Shown here: one piece after another, positions 1 to 7,648 of the stretch
Numbering within the stretch: the first letter of the stretch is position 1
Layout of the letters: each line of letters begins with the position of its first letter
NCBI RefSeq assembly: GCF_008017825.1
Contig: NZ_VRLS01000086.1
Span: 186,001 to 250,000, forward strand
Length of the DNA: 64,000 bases
Reading direction: 5' to 3'
Source of the DNA: Mesonia sp008017825
GTDB lineage: Bacteria > Bacteroidota > Bacteroidia > Flavobacteriales > Flavobacteriaceae
Notes under the pieces: generated by a model
What the model was told of the DNA's origin: nothing
Databases searched by the model: none
What the model saw: the letters and a program-made list of their open reading frames with translations, nothing else
Translations under genes and position numbers: made by a program

Positions 1-1
1 T

Positions 2-817
2 TCTAAAAAAATAAAAGCATTTTTAAGAACTTATAGTCCGCAGCAGCATTGGCATGTAGATACCAAAAAAGCATTGAACACTTATTTTTGTTTGAATAAG
101 CATTTTGATGTTTCTGCAAATGAATTTTTACAACACTTTTTACCTCAAGTAAATCAACCTGAAAGCAATTATAGAGATTCTTGGTTGGAGGTGAAAGAAC
201 GAAGAGATATACATCATCTTCAGTATATAGAAAGAATTCCATTTTGTGACTTAAAAGCATTTAGTAAAATCGTTACCAACTTGCCTAAAGAACAACTTAT
301 TCATTTTTCTAATAGTAGTATCATTCGTTATGCTCAATTATTTAAGTTTGAAAAAGAGCAATTTATATATTGTAATAGAGGTACTAGTGGGATTGATGGT
401 AGTACTTCAACATCGGTGGGGGGAGCGGTAGCGTCAACGATGCCTACTACATTAGTTACAGGAGATTTAAGTTTCTTGTATGATAGTAATGCTTTGTGGA
501 ATAACTACATACCTAAAGATTTTAAAATTATTCTTATAAATAATCAAGGAGGAGGAATTTTCAAAATTCTACCAGGAGCTAAAGAAACTAAAAACTTTTC
601 AACTTTTTTCGAAACTAAGCATCAACTCACTGCAGAACATCTGTGTAAAATGTATGGGTTTGAATATCAAACTGCAAGCAATGAAGAAGAGTTAGAAGGT
701 AATTTAGGTTTGCTTTACGCGGAAAAAAACAATAAACCCCAGCTTTTAGAAGTTTTTACCCCAAGCGATATTAACGATAAGTATCTAAAAGATTACTTTA
801 AGTTTATATTGCCGTAA
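2..817 (+). CDS. menD: MenD, C-terminal part (SEPHCHC synthase), cut by window edge
   Basis: 2-Succinyl-5-enolpyruvyl-6-hydroxy-3-cyclohexene-1-carboxylate synthase of menaquinone synthesis, a thiamine-diphosphate enzyme that joins 2-oxoglutarate to isochorismate. The reading frame is open to the left edge, so the first methionine-like TTG at 74 is internal. The visible ~270 residues hold the TPP-binding half: RGTSGIDGSTSTSVG, then GDLSFLYDSNALWN and NNQGGGIF, which matches the GD...NN type TPP/Mg motif of MenD. A full MenD is about 550-580 residues, so roughly half is missing. menB lies 4 kb downstream on the same strand, which supports the pathway call. Confidence 0.95.
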   Translation, partial: SKKIKAFLRTYSPQQHWHVDTKKALNTYFCLNKHFDVSANEFLQHFLPQVNQPESNYRDSWLEVKERRDIHHLQYIERIPFCDLKAFSKIVTNLPKEQLIHFSNSSIIRYAQLFKFEKEQFIYCNRGTSGIDGSTSTSVGGAVASTMPTTLVTGDLSFLYDSNALWNNYIPKDFKIILINNQGGGIFKILPGAKETKNFSTFFETKHQLTAEHLCKMYGFEYQTASNEEELEGNLGLLYAEKNNKPQLLEVFTPSDINDKYLKDYFKFILP

Positions 818-902
818 ATTTCATTAAAAATTAAGAAATAATTTTTTTAATTCTTCTTAAAAAGGTTAAATTGAACCTTTATTAACACTAAACGAAACCA
901 CT

Positions 903-1241
903 ATGAGTAAGTTAGATGAAAAAATGGGTGACTACCTAAAACACTTAGACGAAATTGAAGGAAACCACGATGTAGAACTCCTAAGAAAAGTAGCTAAAGG
1001 TTTAGGACCATCAATATATAATAGAGATGCTTCAACAGTTTCTGGGTCTGATCCTAAAGAATTGCAAACTGTGAGAAAAAACTTTCTAGTTAAAAAATTA
1101 GGTTTAGAAGATACCGATGATTTAGATAAAGGCATTAATGCGGTTATCGAAAAATACGGTAAATCTAAAACTAATAAATATAGAGCTGTAGTCTATTATC
1201 TATTAGCAAAGCATTATAAAAAAGAAGATATTTATAATTAA
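903..1241 (+). CDS. DUF2853 family protein
   Basis: A 112-residue soluble protein, rich in Lys and Asp, with no signal peptide. The pattern KLDEKMGDYLKHLDEI near the start, then KGLGPSIYNRDASTVSGSDP and NFLVKKLG, matches the DUF2853 family, whose function is unknown. It starts 85 bases after menD and is closed by a clear hairpin terminator at 1261-1293. The menD-DUF2853 order is common in Flavobacteriia, but nothing in the sequence ties it to menaquinone synthesis. Confidence 0.85.
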   Translation: MSKLDEKMGDYLKHLDEIEGNHDVELLRKVAKGLGPSIYNRDASTVSGSDPKELQTVRKNFLVKKLGLEDTDDLDKGINAVIEKYGKSKTNKYRAVVYYLLAKHYKKEDIYN

Positions 1242-1260
1242 TATCTCTCTCATAAAATTT

Positions 1261-1293
1261 AAAAACACCGTAAAAATTCTACGGTGTTTTTTT
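1261..1293 (+). terminator. Rho-independent terminator after the DUF2853 gene
   Basis: An 11-bp stem, AAAACACCGTA (1262-1272) against TACGGTGTTTT (1280-1290), has a 7-base loop and a T run. It lies 20 bases after the stop codon of the DUF2853 gene. Confidence 0.85.
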
Positions 1294-1335
1294 ATGTATT
1301 AAAAGCATTACCTTTGCCAAAAAATAAAGTAGTTT

Positions 1336-2181
1336 ATGTTAGCGATAGGACAATTACATACCTTAACGATAGATAGAGATACTCCTCCTGGATTATTTCT
1401 TAAAGATGATAGTGGAGAAAAAGAAAATGAGATTTTATTACCTAATAAATATAAACCAGAAAGTTTTGAGTTAGAAGATGAAATTGAGGTATTTGTTTAC
1501 TTAGATCATGATGAAAGACCTGTAGCTACAACTTTGAAACCTTACGTAAAATTAGACGAATTTGCTTATTTACGTTGTGTAGAAGTTAATAAAATAGGAG
1601 CTTTCTTAGACTGGGGTTTAGAGAAACATTTATTTGTTCCGTTTAAGGAACAAGCTTATCCTATGAAAGAAGGTCAATGGTATCTTATCTTTTGCTATTT
1701 AGATGAAGCTAGTGAACGTTTGGTAGCATCTAGTAAAGTTAATCACTTCTTAGATAATGATGAGTTAACTGTAGAGCCTTATGAAGAAGTAAGACTTATT
1801 GTAACTAATAAGACAGAACTTGGTTTTAATGTTATTGTAAATGAATTACATCAAGGGTTGATTTATCACGATGAAATTTTTCAGGATTTAAAGACGGGAG
1901 ATCAGCTTAAAGGCTGGGTAAAGAAAACTAGAAAAGATAAAAAGATAGACATTACACTTCAACGTTCTGGTTATAGAAGTATAGAGCCCAATGCCCAAGC
2001 CATTTTAAATGAACTAGAGTTGCAAAATGGATCTTTACCTTTACACGATAAATCTTCTCCAGAGGAGATTAAATCTTACCTAGAAATGAGTAAAAAGAGT
2101 TTTAAAAGAGCTATTGGTACTCTTTATAAGCAAAAGATGATCACTATAGAAGAAAACGGAATTAAGCTGAATAAAGATTAA
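1336..2181 (+). CDS. cvfB: CvfB-like S1 RNA-binding protein
   Basis: A 281-residue protein of the CvfB/YitL family, with tandem S1-type OB domains and a C-terminal winged helix. The N-terminal part GQLHTLTIDRDTPPGLFL, the S1 segment EVNKIGAFLDWGLEKHLFVP (about 80-100), and the C-terminal SPEEIKSYLEMSKKSFKRAIGTLYKQ are typical of the family. CvfB-type proteins bind RNA and influence virulence factor expression in Firmicutes; the role in Flavobacteriia is unknown. A TACCTTTG box at 1309-1316 fits a Bacteroidota -7 element just upstream. Its stop codon overlaps the tail of the convergent DUF4421 gene by 4 bases. Confidence 0.85.
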   Translation: MLAIGQLHTLTIDRDTPPGLFLKDDSGEKENEILLPNKYKPESFELEDEIEVFVYLDHDERPVATTLKPYVKLDEFAYLRCVEVNKIGAFLDWGLEKHLFVPFKEQAYPMKEGQWYLIFCYLDEASERLVASSKVNHFLDNDELTVEPYEEVRLIVTNKTELGFNVIVNELHQGLIYHDEIFQDLKTGDQLKGWVKKTRKDKKIDITLQRSGYRSIEPNAQAILNELELQNGSLPLHDKSSPEEIKSYLEMSKKSFKRAIGTLYKQKMITIEENGIKLNKD

Positions 2182-3137
2182 TTTTTTCTGCTAAAAAAAT
2201 TATAAACCGCTCTATTAGCATCTTTTACAAACTGCGGAGCATTAAAGCGGTAACCTATTAAAAAAGATATAGATCTAATGGTGTCATCGCCTACAACGTT
2301 GGCACCATTATTTTGTTTTTGTAATGTCCCTTTAGAGATAATACCAGCGTAAAAATTATCTGTATTATAACCCACGGATAAATCAATAGAGCTTGTAGTA
2401 AGTAAAGTAGTAACACTTCTATCACTGTCTATGGTTTGAGTGAGTCCTAATCCCAGAGAAAGCCCTCCAGAGACTAAAAAATGTTCATCTATAACCCAAT
2501 TGTAATGATAGGCTGGTGCTATTGCAAAATTAATAAACCTAGCTTTCGTATCATAATCTACTTCTTTGGTTTGTTGTAAAGAAGTATAGTAGTAAACTAA
2601 AGAAGGAATAAAGCTACCAGTACTTTTTAGCTGCCTTTCATTTTCAAAATTTTTAGCTTTATAAGAAAAGTTAGGGTTAAAATTAAATGAAGTGCTTCCA
2701 CCGACTTTAAAGGTTTTTAAGTTTTCTAAGTAAATAGATGGTTCATTGAGCAATTCTAAAGTCATCCCTTTTTGATAAAATAAATCAAGATGTTGTATCC
2801 AAGGTCCTAAAAATAAATCGGTAGAAAATGATAAAAGTTTAGAGTTTTTATTGTCTCTATTTTCGGTTAAAAAAGCAGGAGCAAAACCAATACTAAAAGC
2901 TAAAATGTCATAGTTGGCAGAAAATCCTAAAGACGTTTTTCGGTTGGGAGTAAGTAAAATTCTTTTGTCTGCGTTTTCATCATATAACTCAAAATCATTA
3001 GACCTATTTAAAGTAAATATTTTGGTAGATAACTTACCAGAATACTTTTCATAAAACGCTTGATTGCTAATACTATCTTGTTGAGAAAAACTTACTTGAT
3101 ATAATAATATAAAGACTAGTATAAAAAATCTACTCAT
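2178..3137 (-). CDS. DUF4421 family exported protein
   Basis: A 319-residue protein with an N-terminal signal peptide ending near VSFSQQ. The body looks like a small outer-membrane beta-barrel, with alternating hydrophobic strands, aromatic girdles and repeated GLS/GLGL turns. Motifs such as LTPNRKTSLGFSANYDILAFSIGFAP fit the DUF4421 family, which is restricted to Bacteroidota and has no known function. It is the last gene of a leftward cluster of exported proteins running from 4584 to 2178; the gap to the gene before it is 28 bases, so they are likely co-transcribed. Confidence 0.75.
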   Translation of the reverse strand: MSRFFILVFILLYQVSFSQQDSISNQAFYEKYSGKLSTKIFTLNRSNDFELYDENADKRILLTPNRKTSLGFSANYDILAFSIGFAPAFLTENRDNKNSKLLSFSTDLFLGPWIQHLDLFYQKGMTLELLNEPSIYLENLKTFKVGGSTSFNFNPNFSYKAKNFENERQLKSTGSFIPSLVYYYTSLQQTKEVDYDTKARFINFAIAPAYHYNWVIDEHFLVSGGLSLGLGLTQTIDSDRSVTTLLTTSSIDLSVGYNTDNFYAGIISKGTLQKQNNGANVVGDDTIRSISFLIGYRFNAPQFVKDANRAVYNFFSRKN

Positions 3138-3165
3138 AAATATAAAAGGAATTTTTAAGATTTAA

Positions 3166-3690
3166 TTAGTATCGCGTTATAGAAAAAGTTGGTCGGTTAG
3201 ATCTTCGATAATAAGAATTGTTTCTATAATAAGGGGTAAAATAAAACGGACGCTCTTGACTTTCATAAACCTCATTTCTTATACCGCCATCTGGGGTAGT
3301 TCCATTAAAATTAAAATCACTATTGGTACGCCTGTCAAAATTAAACTGATTAGCAAAAATTTGCACATTAGAATTTATTTGTGAAGCTTGTTTTTCAGGA
3401 AATTCAAATTGTTGAGCAGCCAATTGTTTCTGTCTTTCATTATCCCAGGCCATTCCTAACATATCAATTTTTTTCTTTGTATTAACCCCATATACATCTA
3501 CAGGAGGAATACTAAACTCTCTTTTTTCTATTTGCATCCCGTAAAAATGAGAGAGAGAAGTGGCGTTTTTTAAAGAAATAAAGTTGTCAAAACCACTATT
3601 GAGGTTGGTTAAAGTATTAGATGTAGATAACTCTTGCGCTTTCGCGGAAGAAAATCCGATAAATATTAAAATAAAAAAAATCCTTTTCAT
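3166..3690 (-). CDS. Small exported protein of unknown function
   Basis: I do not recognise the family. The start at 3690 (MKRIFFILIF) is preferred over 3711 because it puts a compact signal peptide (cleavage near AKAQ) at the N terminus; the protein is then 174 residues. The mature part is polar, rich in Asn, Gln, Phe and Tyr, and ends in an aromatic/Arg stretch (FYFTPYYRNNSYYRRSNRP). It lies in the leftward cluster of small secreted proteins. One copy of the dispersed word CGCTTTCGCGGAAG (3637-3650) falls in the signal-peptide codons. Confidence 0.6.
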   Translation of the reverse strand: MKRIFFILIFIGFSSAKAQELSTSNTLTNLNSGFDNFISLKNATSLSHFYGMQIEKREFSIPPVDVYGVNTKKKIDMLGMAWDNERQKQLAAQQFEFPEKQASQINSNVQIFANQFNFDRRTNSDFNFNGTTPDGGIRNEVYESQERPFYFTPYYRNNSYYRRSNRPTFSITRY

Positions 3691-3754
3691 ACTGAATAAT
3701 ATACCCTTCACACAACAAATATGGTGCTAAAGTAACTTTTAAGAATTTAAAACT

Positions 3755-4129
3755 TTAAAGTTTAGTGTTAACTTTAGGAAAGTGATGAATTAAAAATTGA
3801 GCATTGTTGTCAATTAAAATTCCGCTAGGATAATTAAGATTAGGATACAAAGTTTCATTTAATGAAGCTTCTTTTAAATAATTAATAGAATTATAATATC
3901 GAGTTTGTAACATCTTTTTTAAACTCACCTCTTTAGGTTTTAAAAAATCCCGATTAAAAGTAAAAGAATGATCTTGTGCAATATCTATATTCTGTAAAAA
4001 TCGAGAAAGACGAGGAGTAGAGTCGCGCTCTGTATTTTGATTTAAGTCTACGCTATGACTTTTTTCTTGTCCCCAACTGTTAATTGAAAACAAGCCAATA
4101 AATAAGATATAAAAAATTAAGTTTTTCAT
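3755..4129 (-). CDS. Small exported protein of unknown function
   Basis: I do not recognise the family. The start at 4129 (MKNLIFYILFIGLFS) gives a 124-residue protein with a signal peptide ending near SWGQ; the longer frame from 4162 would put charged residues ahead of it. The mature part is short and polar. Near its C terminus, LYPNLNYPSGIL resembles LDPNRNYPNHGIY in the broken gene just upstream, which suggests that the two are diverged duplicates. It lies between that broken gene and another small exported gene. Confidence 0.6.
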   Translation of the reverse strand: MKNLIFYILFIGLFSINSWGQEKSHSVDLNQNTERDSTPRLSRFLQNIDIAQDHSFTFNRDFLKPKEVSLKKMLQTRYYNSINYLKEASLNETLYPNLNYPSGILIDNNAQFLIHHFPKVNTKL

Positions 4130-4170
4130 ACTTAAAGATATTACTTTTTTATTTGAAAACAATTAAACTT

Positions 4171-4584
4171 TTAAATCCCGACAGAAAAATCTTTAAATAT
4201 TCTCACTTCAACCAGAGGGTAGGGTTGACAAGTTGGGCTCTTATTATAAATACCGTGGTTAGGATAATTTCTATTAGGGTCTAATTGCCTTCGCAATTGT
4301 ATTTCTTTTAAATCTTCATGAATAGAGAAGTGATTAAACTGTGATGTAGAGTTAATTTGTTTGGCGCTAAAACTAACATCAAAATGATAATTTTCTAAAT
4401 GATTAGAAAAATTAAATATAGAAAATTTTTCTTTCTTCTTCTGAAATAGAAAAGTTTTAGTATTCGTTTCTCACTCAAAAGGGTTAACCTGACATACCTT
4501 TTGGTTTTGAGAAGCCATTTCTTAAGAAATTCCACTTACCGGCATTCCAAAAATGCATATGAATAAATATATAATCAATTTCAT
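4171..4584 (-). pseudogene. Broken gene for a small exported protein, two in-frame stops
   Basis: Read leftward from an ATG at 4584, a 138-codon frame stays coding-like to a TAA at 4171 but is interrupted by TAA at codon 21 (4522-4524) and TGA at codon 38 (4471-4473). Codons 1-20 read as a signal peptide (MKLIIYLFICIFGMPVSGIS). After the second stop the frame continues for 99 sense codons with normal composition (for example KQINSTSQFNHFSIHEDL). The motif LDPNRNYPNHGIY resembles LYPNLNYPSGIL in the next gene. The two different stop types argue against recoding. It is most simply a recently inactivated member of the exported-protein cluster. Sequencing errors would have to have occurred twice. 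Confidence 0.75.
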
Positions 4585-4747
4585 ATAAAAGAAGTCCTTT
4601 TTTAAATATAAGAAATCTAAAGCAAAAACCTTAAATTTGGTCTCTTAAACTTTATGTTTCGAGAGTCTATAGTTCGATTAGCCTAATTTATATTATTACT
4701 TACATTAGACTTAAAAAGAATTTTAAAATAAAACTAACAAAAAATAT

Positions 4748-5587
4748 ATGAGTTCGATAAACTGGAAAACCGTTAAAGAATATGAAGATATCACCTATAA
4801 AAAATGCGAAGGGGTTGCTAGGATAGCTTTTAATCGTCCAGATGTAAGAAATGCATTTAGACCAAAAACGACATCAGAGCTTTTAGATGCTTTTCATAAC
4901 GCACAAGAGGATACAAGTATAGGAGTGGTATTACTTTCAGCAGAAGGACCTTCTTCTAGAGATGGGGTTTATAGTTTTTGTAGTGGAGGCGATCAAAAAG
5001 CAAGAGGACAACAAGGTTATGTAGGTGAAGATGGTTACCACCGTTTAAATATATTAGAAGTTCAACGTCTTATTCGTTTTATGCCAAAAGCTGTAATATG
5101 TGTAGTTCCTGGTTGGGCTGTAGGAGGCGGACATAGTTTACACGTGGTGTGTGATATGACTTTAGCGAGTAAAGAACACGCTATTTTTAAACAAACCGAT
5201 GCCGATGTAACCAGTTTTGATGGAGGTTATGGTTCTGCATATTTAGCAAAAATGGTAGGTCAAAAGAAAGCTAGAGAAATTTTCTTTTTAGGTAGAAATT
5301 ATTCAGCTCAAGAAGCCTTTGATATGGGAATGGTAAATGCAGTTGTGCCTCACGATCAATTAGAAGACACTGCTTTTGAATGGGCTCAAGAAGTATTGGC
5401 AAAGAGCCCTACATCTATAAAAATGCTAAAATTCGCCATGAACCTTACAGATGATGGTATGGTAGGACAGCAAGTTTTTGCAGGAGAAGCGACTCGCTTA
5501 GCTTATATGACCGAAGAAGCAAAAGAAGGTAGAGATGCTTTCTTAGAAAAAAGAGCTCCAAATTTTGACAAAAAATGGCTACCATAG
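4748..5587 (+). CDS. menB: MenB, 1,4-dihydroxy-2-naphthoyl-CoA synthase
   Basis: This crotonase-fold enzyme cyclises o-succinylbenzoyl-CoA to 1,4-dihydroxy-2-naphthoyl-CoA in menaquinone synthesis. At 279 residues it is the usual MenB length. Visible signatures are FNRPDVRNAFRPKT, FCSGGDQKARG for the oxyanion region, VPGWAVGGGHSLHVVCD, and TSFDGGYGSAYLAKMVG with the MenB-specific Asp/Tyr segment. A TAAATTTG box at 4632-4639 could be the -7 element, which would leave a leader of about 110 bases. The next gene starts inside its last codons (13-base overlap), so the two are translationally linked. Confidence 0.97.
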   Translation: MSSINWKTVKEYEDITYKKCEGVARIAFNRPDVRNAFRPKTTSELLDAFHNAQEDTSIGVVLLSAEGPSSRDGVYSFCSGGDQKARGQQGYVGEDGYHRLNILEVQRLIRFMPKAVICVVPGWAVGGGHSLHVVCDMTLASKEHAIFKQTDADVTSFDGGYGSAYLAKMVGQKKAREIFFLGRNYSAQEAFDMGMVNAVVPHDQLEDTAFEWAQEVLAKSPTSIKMLKFAMNLTDDGMVGQQVFAGEATRLAYMTEEAKEGRDAFLEKRAPNFDKKWLP

Positions 5588-6117
5588 AACCTCATACAAA
5601 TTTTACTAATAACGCAATTAATTCTCAGGAGCTTCCAAATTATAAACTTGAAGCTTTAGAAAAGGTATCAAAAAGATTGCTTAAAAAAATACTAACAGGA
5701 TTAATTGTTTTTTTAGCCCTAATCCTAATAGTAGCGGCAGTTCTTTATTTGAAAGAATGGGTAAAATTAAATTACATTTTCGTGGGGCTATTAGGTGCAA
5801 TAGGTTTTTTATTATTAATGTTTATTTATCATTTTTTTGCACAAAAAAATTATGGTTATGTAGTGCGAGAGAAAGATATTTTATTTCAAAAAGGAGTGTT
5901 GGTTATTAAAACGACTATCATTCCTTTTAATAGGGTACAACATGTTTCGACTACTCAAAGTTTATTCGATAAGTATTTTAAATTAAAAAATGTAAAAGTT
6001 TTTACGGCAGGAGGACAAGGGAGTGATATAAAAATTCCAGGACTAACTCCGCAAAAAGCATTGCAAATTAAAGAATGGATTGCTCATAAAATTGTAGAAG
6101 AGAAGATTGATGAGTAA
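5575..6117 (+). CDS. PH-domain membrane protein (YdbS-like)
   Basis: A 180-residue protein with two transmembrane segments (about 39-60 and 67-88), followed by a bacterial PH2 (YdbS/DUF304) domain: YVVREKDILFQKGVLVIKT, IIPFNRVQHVSTTQSLFDKYF, VFTAGGQGSDIKIPGL. The start overlaps the 3' end of menB by 13 bases, and the ATG of the next PH-domain gene lies within its last codons. This is the usual YdbS-YdbT pairing. The function is not established; in Bacillus the pair has been linked to resistance to LPxTG-type or bacteriocin-like agents. Confidence 0.8.
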   Translation: MATIEPHTNFTNNAINSQELPNYKLEALEKVSKRLLKKILTGLIVFLALILIVAAVLYLKEWVKLNYIFVGLLGAIGFLLLMFIYHFFAQKNYGYVVREKDILFQKGVLVIKTTIIPFNRVQHVSTTQSLFDKYFKLKNVKVFTAGGQGSDIKIPGLTPQKALQIKEWIAHKIVEEKIDE

Positions 6118-7633
6118 AGCTTTTTCACAACCCGAACGCCAATCATCCATAGGGATTATTCTTATTTTTCTAAGCGCACTATACAAATCTTTACGTGGAC
6201 TTTGGGCTATTGCTGTGTATGCGCTATTGGGTAAAACCTCTCAGTTTAATTATACTTATATAGTTTTAGGGTTAACGGTTTTTGCACTTCTTATTCTCGT
6301 ATTTAGTATTCTTTCTTATCGGAATTTTCTTTTTTATATTAATTATGAAGATGATGAGTTTGTATTAAATAAAGGGGTTTTTTCATCTGAAAATATAACC
6401 ATTTCATTCGATAAAATTCAACAGGTATATTTTAAACGTTCTATCATTCAGCGAATGATTGGGGTTTATAGCGTAGTGATAGAATCTGCTGGAAGTAGTG
6501 AGAAAGAAATAGAAATCAAAGCACTATCAGAAGAGAAAGCGGTTTTGCTTCAAAAGAAATTACACTCTTTTATTAGTGAGGAACATGAACAAGAGGAATC
6601 TGAACTTTCTACCGATACCACTTCAGAAAAAAGGGTTTCTCCCACTTATTGGGAGCATCGATTAACATTTACCGATCTTTTAAAGCTTGGTATTACAAGT
6701 AATTATTTTAGAGGTTTCGGACTTATTCTTATATTTTTTAGTTCACTTTATAATCAATTTTCTGATTTATTTACTGAAAATGAATATGCCGATGAAGCAG
6801 CCAATTATCTAAATACATTTCAATCGGTTGGAGAGATTGTTATGGTTTTACTATTTATGTTCGTGGCTGTCTTCCTTGTCGGAATTGTAGTAAGTATTAT
6901 AGAAATTTTCATCAAGTATTTTGAACTGAAACTTACTCAGAGTAAAGATAGTTTAGAGTTAGAAATGGGCCTGAAAACCAATACGAAAGTATCTTTACGC
7001 CCTCATCGCGTTCAAATTTTGAGATTGATTACGAATCCAATTCAGCGAAAGCTAAATTTGTATCAATTACAGCTTTCACTAACGAGTAGCACAGAAACAC
7101 ATAAAAAAAATAGAATTAATATCCCGGGATTGTCTTGGGATAAAGCTAAAAAAGCAAGTCGATTTTTACACCAACACGAACGTAAAGAAGGGGTTATTTA
7201 TAAACCTCATAAAATCTGGTTGTATAGAAGATTATTTTGGGGAATTGTCCCTTTACTCATAGCGGCAGTGGTTCTAAGTTTTATTTTTGATGATTTGCAT
7301 ATTCCCGTTCTTTCTATTTTTATCTTAATTTATGTTGTTTTGTTTTTTATATATCAGCGTAAAGTATATCAAAAAATGCAGTTGGAAATAAGTGAAGAGT
7401 TTTTGGTAAAATCTACTGGACTTTGGAGCAAAGTACAGGTGGAGATAGAAACTTTTAAACTGCAATCTATAAGTGTAAGTCAGCCAGTGTGGTTAAGAAG
7501 AAGAAAATTGGTGAATATAACTTTTCATACCGCCTCGGGAGATGTCAGTTTTCCACTAGTAAGCGAAGAATTTGTAAAACAAGTAAATTATTTACTCTAT
7601 AAAATAGAAACATCCACAAATGAGTGGATGTAA
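6110..7633 (+). CDS. PH-domain membrane protein (YdbT-like)
   Basis: A 507-residue partner of the preceding gene. I choose ATG at 6110 rather than the TTG one codon earlier. It holds three PH2-type segments (about 60-145, 270-345 and 405-490), separated by transmembrane pairs near 18-62, 200-262 and 367-405. Repeated signatures are FVLNKGVFSSENITISFDKIQQV, LEMGLKTNTKVSLRPHRVQIL and FLVKSTGLWSKVQVEIETFKLQSI. It overlaps the YdbS-like gene by 8 bases and is probably co-transcribed with menB. No enzymatic residues are apparent. Confidence 0.8.
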   Translation: MSKAFSQPERQSSIGIILIFLSALYKSLRGLWAIAVYALLGKTSQFNYTYIVLGLTVFALLILVFSILSYRNFLFYINYEDDEFVLNKGVFSSENITISFDKIQQVYFKRSIIQRMIGVYSVVIESAGSSEKEIEIKALSEEKAVLLQKKLHSFISEEHEQEESELSTDTTSEKRVSPTYWEHRLTFTDLLKLGITSNYFRGFGLILIFFSSLYNQFSDLFTENEYADEAANYLNTFQSVGEIVMVLLFMFVAVFLVGIVVSIIEIFIKYFELKLTQSKDSLELEMGLKTNTKVSLRPHRVQILRLITNPIQRKLNLYQLQLSLTSSTETHKKNRINIPGLSWDKAKKASRFLHQHERKEGVIYKPHKIWLYRRLFWGIVPLLIAAVVLSFIFDDLHIPVLSIFILIYVVLFFIYQRKVYQKMQLEISEEFLVKSTGLWSKVQVEIETFKLQSISVSQPVWLRRRKLVNITFHTASGDVSFPLVSEEFVKQVNYLLYKIETSTNEWM

Positions 7634-7648
7634 CTACTTTCTTGGGGT

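Noticed and set aside
4171..4584. Selenocysteine or stop-codon read-through in the interrupted gene
   Set aside because: The frame has both a TAA and a TGA, no SECIS-like hairpin is apparent after the TGA, and recoding of both stops in one short gene is improbable.
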